Assembly (NCBI GenBank): GCA_021464415.1
Contig: JAKCWG010000810.1
Coordinates: forward strand, 351,556 to 415,555
Direction: 5' to 3'
Source of the DNA: Lonicera japonica
Lineage: Eukaryota > Streptophyta > Magnoliopsida > Dipsacales > Caprifoliaceae
Length of the DNA: 64,000 nt
Positions 57,721 through 64,000 of this stretch are shown piece after piece (position 1 is the stretch's first letter; the number at the start of each line of letters is the position of its first letter). The notes beneath the pieces were generated by a model. It saw only the letters and a list, made by a program, of their open reading frames with translations, was not told where the DNA came from and did no database searches. A program made the translations under genes and the position numbers.

Positions 57721-60700
57721 TTACACGCTCTTTAACCTACGAGTGAGCAAAAGATACCTTTGGATCGCAAGTATGAGGACCCAAGTAGTTGCTGTGATTT
57801 TCTCTTTTACCATTAAGAGTAGCGCCGAGCTTAGCACGGTTTTCAAGATTTGAGCCTGCAATCCCTTGAAGAAGCCCAACACCCCTTCTTTTCTCCAAAT
57901 GGCATAAATTACACCGGACAACGTTTTGCGTGATTTTTGTCTGCCTTTTGTTGTCCCGTCATCACTTGAGTCTGCAGCTTGAATCATGACCTTAGACCTG
58001 TTTGCATTTGAATATTAAATCCTTCAAGAAGTTAATAAAATAAGTTAATAAAATTAATCACTTAGGGTCCGTTTGGATAAAAAGATGGAAAATGATAGAA
58101 GATTTCAATAAAGTTTTTTGTGAAGTTGGGAAATGAGATGACTGATTTGGTAAGTGAAATTTAAACATTTTATATGGAAGTTTTGCGCTCTCCTTTTCCT
58201 CTTTTTATGGGACGCAAAGAACCGTTTGCCATGGAAAAACTGAAAAAGTAATGGAACATCTCACCAAATCACTCACTGCATTTTCCAACTTCTCAATGAA
58301 TTAGCAGAGTAATAGTGTTTCTAATTATTTTCCAATTTTTTTTATCAACTGCTCCCTTATAAGTTACATTTCATAACAAGATCCGTCAATTCCACACAAA
58401 CATGACATAGAGCTAGTGAATTTGAATATAGGATTAACAGGTCTGTACATTATCGGTTGAGCCAAAAAATCATTTAACACAAAACGGTTACACAAACTTC
58501 TATCAAGTGCAGAGCTAAGTGTAACCTAGTGGGCCACAGTGAAATTTGCAAAAAGAAGAGGTATATAAAGTATAATGATAATATAGGGGTTAATTTGTAA
58601 AACTGATCTCCCTTGAGAAAAACAGGATCAAATACAAAATGTCTAACATTCTAAATCAAGAGAAAAATAATTTGAGGCCCAAAAATAATTAAGCACAATG
58701 ATTTGTAATGATGCCACCATGCAAAAATTTGGGGATATAAAATCTCGTTATGGAAAGTTTAAAATCTTTCCTCACTCGATTTAAGCAATTGAATCAATAT
58801 TTCAAGCTTCTTTGGCAAATAGATTGAGAAATATGAACTAGTTCCCTTTATCTTATCGAAAATTTTCAGTATACTGATTTAGTTATTTGTTGTACCCAAT
58901 GAAGTCCATGAACCCACTGGTTAAAGTTCCTGGGCACAACACTGCCCGACGTAGATAATGGATACACGAAATAAATACAATTATCATCGATTATGAATGG
59001 GTTGGGTATGGATCGACCTAATTTTCACACAGCATGAGCACTGACGTGTGAGAAGCCAACCTGACCCTACCCATTGCCAGTCTCAAAAAAGTGTAGAGGA
59101 ACAGTGAGAAACCTGATAGCTGGATAGGTCAAAATGGTGGCAATGCTCTTTGAAATTGCGCCAAGCAAAAAGGCCGAGAAAGCAGAAAGGGCTTCGGGGG
59201 AAGATCCCTTCCCTGTCTTATTTTGCTTCCCCGTTAGAAGTTTTTGTTTTAGCTGATCAAATACTGTATACTGCAGAAACAGAGTATCAGCCTAATTGCT
59301 CGCTGCTTTAGTAAGGAATACTCACTTCTTAAGGGAAAAGGTAACATAGACTTGAATGGCTTGGTATAATACCATCGAAACTTAAGTGTGTTCGATAAAA
59401 ATGTTGGAAAATATTTGAAAACACTACTAATTTTTATGAGAAGTGGGAAAGAGAGATGAGTGATTTGGTGAAATGTTATATCACCTTTTGGGTTTTCCAT
59501 GGAAATGAGGAAAAGATGGAGAACATCTCACTAAATCATGCGTCCCTTTTTCCAATTTCTCATAAAAATAGTAGCGTTTTCAATTTTTTTCCCAACTTTT
59601 TAATCAAATGTACCCTTAAGTAAATGTACCTGAATTGCAGGGTTGGAAGTTAAAAGCAGAGAGATGCCAAGGCCGTCAAATGCTTCACTCCAACTGCCTT
59701 CTGTGAGTGTTTGCCAGAGGCTTTTTGATTTTCCAAAGGCACTTGTTTGCATCCTTGAGGATGCTGTATCCAAGGGCTACACAAAAAAATCAAACATTTG
59801 AAATTGAGTAAATATTTATCTCCAAAAATAAAATGAAATCTCAGAAACAAAAAATATATGCACTGTTTGGTAAATGAATGGATAAAAAAAAGTAAGGAAA
59901 CAAATACAAACGTTATAAAAGCCATTCCAAGCCCTAATAATCAGAAAAATCCAAAGAAGCAAATCAAGAAAAGAAAAACTAAAACCTTACAAGTTACAAC
60001 AAACATGCAAACACCATAAGCTTCTAGCTCAAGTGTAACCTACTAAGTGAAAGATTGCAGGTATGAAATCAAGGAGGCATGTTTCGCCATGTAAGTAAAA
60101 GTGGAGTATTTCATAGGAGTTGTTGCAGATCTGGACAGAAAGCAATTCTTTAGATAGGACTCGAGGGTGGCGGAGATGCAGGCTCGAACCCTACCAAGAC
60201 AGTTTCAAAATCCCTTAGGGGACAGTTGATAGGGGAGATTGCCCCGCGTGTAGCCCACTATTCTATTTCCTAACAGTATTTATCTCTCCTTGCCTAGAAT
60301 TTTCTTTTCTACAAAAAGGAACAACCATGCCAATACCATGTACTTATACATATGCACATTTCATCTTTTGCTTATCCCCTTGTCATTCAAGAAACAAAAT
60401 TAAGCATTAGGCAACTAATGATACTTAATCAAATAGGTTTTCCCATGACAAATCCTAATCCCAGGTTCCATCTTGATGAAAAGTTGAAATGATAGATACC
60501 ACTTGCCAAGATGAAGGCGGAATTCATATAAAAGTTCAATACAAAATTTCTCTCTAGTCCTTCCATAAAATTTTTTTTTTTTACACAAAGAAACAGCCAT
60601 GCCAACATCGTGTACTCATAAATATACACATGTTTCTTTTACTCGACCCGTTATCACTCAAGGAAACAAAATGAAGCATTAGTCAACTTATGATGCTTAG

Positions 60701-61154
60701 TCAAATGGGTGTTCCACTTTTCCCATGACAAATCCAAAACCCAGGTTCCAATTTTCCAACTCGATGAAAATTTGAAATGATAAATAGCACTTGCCAAGCC
60801 AGAAATGAAAGGCAGATTCATATAAAATTTCATGGTTGTAGTTTTTGAGGTTATTACCATTTCATATGCGTTATTGCAAAATGATGAGTGACTCAACCAA
60901 AGTTAATAGGACATGCAAATACCTGAGTCAAAATGGCAGTACAGGACCCAGCAGCAGCAGCAATAAACAAGTTGGCTCTCGTTCCAATGGATTTAGAACC
61001 ACTTTTTTCCAAATATAGCCTTTTAAAGTAGCTGTATCCATAGAAGTATACGAACTGTGCAATGAATGATTGTAAGTTCTTAGTGCCCAGGCCCTGGTAC
61101 AATGAAAGCACTTGACGGGTCGATATTGCCTCCCACAAAACATCTGAGAGGTAC
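57721..61154 (-). CDS. PNC: Peroxisomal adenine nucleotide carrier (PNC1/PNC2-like), last four exons
   Basis: Exons: 60923-61154, 59630-59776, 59113-59270 and 57721-57997. All introns are GT-AG with matching phases. The visible 271 codons start inside the first carrier repeat, at [11 protein letters not shown]. They contain the second-repeat signature [12 protein letters not shown] with [19 protein letters not shown], then [15 protein letters not shown] (third repeat) and [26 protein letters not shown], and [15 protein letters not shown] at the C-terminal membrane segment. In PNC the protein imports ATP into peroxisomes in exchange for AMP or ADP, fuelling acyl-CoA activation for beta-oxidation. 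The exon with the start and the first PLD motif is not found up to 64000, so intron 1 exceeds 2.8 kb and the gene runs past the right edge. No break is seen in the visible part. Confidence 0.93.
58066..58366. mobile_element. MITE-like element, family 1 copy B, in the last intron of the carrier gene
   Basis: Left GGGTCCGTTTGGATAAAAAG and right (reverse complement GGGAGCAGTTGATAAAAAAA) followed by TTGGAAAATAAT. The same phrases 'gaaatgagatgactgatttgg' and 'atggaacatctcaccaaatca' occur as in copies A and C. Confidence 0.65.
59385..59625. mobile_element. MITE-like element, family 1 copy C, in the intron before exon 59113-59270
   Basis: CTTAAG lies at both ends. Inside it TGTGTTCGATAAAAATGTTG on the left pairs with the reverse complement GGTACATTTGATTAAAAAGT on the right, continuing through TGGAAAA and TTGAAAAC. 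The interior resembles copy B. Confidence 0.65.
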
Positions 61155-62445
61155 CTGCACAAGCCAAACAAAAGCTTTTGATTATACGTAGCATAAAAAT
61201 ATGTTCCTATACAATGTCTTTAGTGTGAGTTTAGGGGCCACACCTAATAGATTGGTTTAGTTTAGAACCATTTGCTTTCGAAATAAAGGGTCCATAGTGA
61301 AGCTATCTTTCCAAACTCCTTAGTTACAAATTAAAATATATATACTCCATCCCCATCCCAAGTTAAGAGGAAGTAATTCACGCTTTTTAAAGATGCACTA
61401 ATTTCATCGTGATTAAAGGTCAAGAACAAAACTTGTTTAGTATCGTGACAAAGGACATTGATTATGTTCCGAAAAGGAATAGACGAGTAGTGAGTTCTTA
61501 CTTTGGGATGGAGTAATAAGTTTTTCAATGCAAAACGAGAGTCTTATTTCTTTGCAATGACCGAGAAAATGCAAATTAAATAAATCAGAACAATTAGAAA
61601 CTTTTTAATTCTATAGAATACTCCTGGCGCAGAAGATATGAAGTGGAATGTTGGGGAACTAATCAGTTATGTTTCATTTTCTAGAACTATGAAATGGGAT
61701 GAAGAATCCATAACCTCCTTCATCGCTTTCTCATCCACGAAACCTTTAACTCTATCAAGTGCAGTGTCTCAAGGCCAACCCTTACCACCATGAACATCAA
61801 GTGGATCCTGAAAATTGGGTTTTTGAAAGCACTCTGTTTACAGTAGTACAGCCCAAATTTGGGGGCTAAAGCTTATAAAAATATACGGTCTTTTGAAGTC
61901 ATTGGTTTTGCACTCCAATATTGACTCTATCAATCTGTCTTACTCTACGGCTAAGACTAAATCTTTAAGAATACAAGGGAATTGCTACAACTTGAATTCT
62001 TGAAATAATAAGTTAACAACTAGGAGTGTCCAACTAGTTAGAAAAATCAACTGAAAATTTCAAAGTAATATAAAAAGATTAAAACATACTCTAAACCCAA
62101 GACTGCAATACAACTTCGACTGAAGTTTCTCTGATTTACCCGTGCTTATATGCATTCAACAAGATCATCATTAAGGATATTGACAGGGATTCATCTATCA
62201 ACTTTCTATCTGTCTAAATGGGAGAAATTAAAAGATGCTGTAGTTTATAATAAAAGCACCAGGTCAGCTAATCCATTTTCGGATAAATGGAAAACCAAGG
62301 CAAACACAAACAGAAGTACTAGATGCCCAGTACAAGCTTAAATTTTTTATGAGCAAAAAATGATTCAAGATCTAATAGAGCTTCAGTTTCTTCGCAACGA
62401 ACATAACTAACGAAACTAATTACAGTGACAACTAAGAAAACTAAA

Positions 62446-62552
62446 ATGTACACCGAGGGTACAGCTAACTTGGCAAAAGGAGTCACCAAGGTTTGATCCT
62501 TGGGAACCCCAATTCGATCCCCCCCCCCCCCAAAAAAAAAAAAAAAAAAACT
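62446..62552 (+). mobile_element. Possible SINE with a C-then-A homopolymer tail
   Basis: TACAGCTAACTTGGCAAAAGG and GGTTTGATCCTTGGG, about 40 bases apart, resemble the A and B boxes of a tRNA-derived SINE. A run of about 13 C and then about 18 A follows at 62519-62550. No target duplication was identified. Confidence 0.35.
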
Positions 62553-63036
62553 TAGTGGGATATGCCTTGTACTGCTTGTACAAAAGAAAAATTAAATTTG
62601 AAAAAGTTCTTCCAATAGCATCAGACACACAGTAACTTACATAACATACCAAGAGAAAACGTCAACTCAACGTACCTTACGAACAAAAAATTCTATAACA
62701 AGAACGCATTCTTGCAAAGAAAAGGAGAGACAAAGACCTGTGATTTAGGCAAACAAGTTACAAAAGTATGCTACATCAGAGCTCTAACACAACGGTATAC
62801 TATCTATCACAAGATTTTTTTGATGAACGGAAGTTCCTAAAATATCAGATACGAAGTCAATATTCTCTTCAAATTCCAAAGCTTTTACATGGCTAAAGGA
62901 GGAGGCATAGTTGCTCAGGTGAAACATTCCACAACGAGGTTAGCTGCAATCAAGGTTCTCATAAAATCGTTCATGAAGAATGACGTAAAATTCATTTTAG
63001 GACATGATATCGCATATGATATATATATTGCACTAT

Positions 63037-63235
63037 CAGAACTCGAGAATTAGCATACATTCTGCCATAGGTTGAAGCAACTAATCCAATATCAACACTT
63101 TCTCTCTTGGGTGTTAGAAGGCATTAGTTTATGTATCAGAACTCGAGAAGTAGCATCACATTTTGCCATACGTTGAAGCAACTAATCCAATATCAACACT
63201 TACTCTGTCCGGTGTTAGAAGGCATTACTTTATGT
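63037..63235. repeat. Tandem duplication of about 99 bases
   Basis: 'tatcagaactcgaga-ttagcat' to 'ggtgttagaaggcatta-tttatgta' occurs twice in direct succession with a few differences and one short indel. Confidence 0.85.
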
Positions 63236-64000
63236 ACTATGGGAGTACAGGTTGCTTCAAGTACTAGAAGATTAATTGATACTACACGAAATTTGATTAC
63301 TAGACCTTTCAAATGGCTTGTAATTAGGGATACCCCAGAAAAGGAAAGAAAGACTCTGAAATAGGGACAGAATATCATTGAAATCACTATTTCCTATTTT
63401 TCATGAAGAAGAAAAATTGAACATGAAAAATAGTGATTTCAGTTTTATCAAAAATTAGACCATAATCATAATTTTCCAACTTCTAGACTTTGCCAGTTTT
63501 TTAACTGCGTAACCAAATATAGTGATTTCATCCGAATTTATAGTGTCCCTTGGATATCTTAAGCAAGGACTGGGATTCCATTATATGCAGCAGGGGCTAA
63601 ATAATTGCTGAAAAAAAGCCATGAAAGTAATCTCAAATTTTATTTCAATATATACACTTATCCTTCAATTAAATGCACCATCTCCTTGTTATATCCAATA
63701 CTTTTTACAAATGAATAAAACTATTTCCTGTCTTTATAAAGAAGACAAAATTGAAGATGAAAATAGTGATTTAAAATTCATCAAAAATTAGACACAATCA
63801 CAATTTTCGAACTTCCTTGCCTTTGCCAATGATTTAACCACTAGAAGAAAAATAGTAGTTCCATCCCAATTTATCATAAAATAGAAAAACCTTATTAGGT
63901 GGTGTTTGTTTTTACGACGTCATGCTGAATAAAAGTCCATTGGTGTTTGTTTTCTCAAGTATTAAAATTCAACATTCAGCATATGAGGTGTTATATGCTT

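Larger units (their letters stand above)
61155..64000. other. 5' intron of the carrier gene, running past the window edge
   Basis: No exon encoding the start of a carrier was found on the minus strand. Recognisable structure is limited to a SINE-like piece near 62446-62552, a tandem duplication at 63037-63235, and a diverged direct repeat at about 63385-63540 and 63720-63870 ('catgaaaaatagtgattt' and 'tcaaaaattagacc-aatca'). Confidence 0.5.

Noticed and set aside
60160..60260. tRNA-like 'aggctcgaaccctacc' string
   Set aside because: A lone B-box-like motif without an A box at a suitable distance or a tail.

Overview
This is nuclear DNA of a flowering plant, probably a dicot. The evidence is two intron-rich genes with clear plant homologs (a Yip1-family Golgi/ER membrane protein and a peroxisomal adenine nucleotide carrier), Ty3/gypsy LTR retrotransposons of the Tat/Ogre and chromovirus (Tekay/Del-like) types, and many small foldback (MITE-like) elements.

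Positions 1-38626 are a nest of LTR retrotransposons. (i) An old fragment of a Tat-type element (35095-38626) carries a degenerate intron-containing plant-mobile-domain (PMD) gene. (ii) A minus-strand Tekay-like chromovirus lies against it: 5' LTR 33065-35094, gag 32001-32870, pol 9160-12419, 3' LTR 6991-9110. (iii) The chromovirus is split between gag and protease by a 19.6-kb minus-strand Tat element (12420-32000) flanked by the 5-bp duplication CTGAC. (iv) The Tat element is itself interrupted by a solo LTR of a third family (17859-19130, duplication GGGGC). (v) A plus-strand gag-only element (1-6990) abuts, and probably sits inside, the chromovirus 3' LTR. All coding regions in the nest are broken by stops and frameshifts, and two catalytic positions (chromovirus reverse transcriptase, Tat integrase) are substituted.

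The most unusual part is the 9-kb segment between the pol gene and the 3' LTR of the Tat element. It carries two genes on the opposite strand to gag-pol: a five-exon PMD-family gene (15713-20926) and a DUF7745-like gene (21389-22644). Both promoters, and the promoter inside the element's own LTRs, share an array of a perfect 12-bp palindrome, TGTCGCGCGACA, placed 11-26 bp upstream of a TATA box. An LTR promoter and two antisense cargo promoters therefore carry the same regulatory module, which suggests coordinated or self-directed regulation. The two other LTR families in the nest have their own, different CG-rich palindromes or inverted repeats.

Positions 38627-64000 are ordinary gene-bearing DNA. 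A six-exon Yip1-family gene (50111 to 41856, minus strand) has introns full of MITEs and an LTR-like insert. A 7.5-kb AT-rich intergenic region follows. Then come the last four exons of a peroxisomal adenine nucleotide carrier gene (61154 to 57721, minus strand), whose first exon lies beyond the right edge. The Yip1-PNC gene pair is also adjacent in Arabidopsis as far as I recall, so this is probably conserved microsynteny next to a repeat-rich block.
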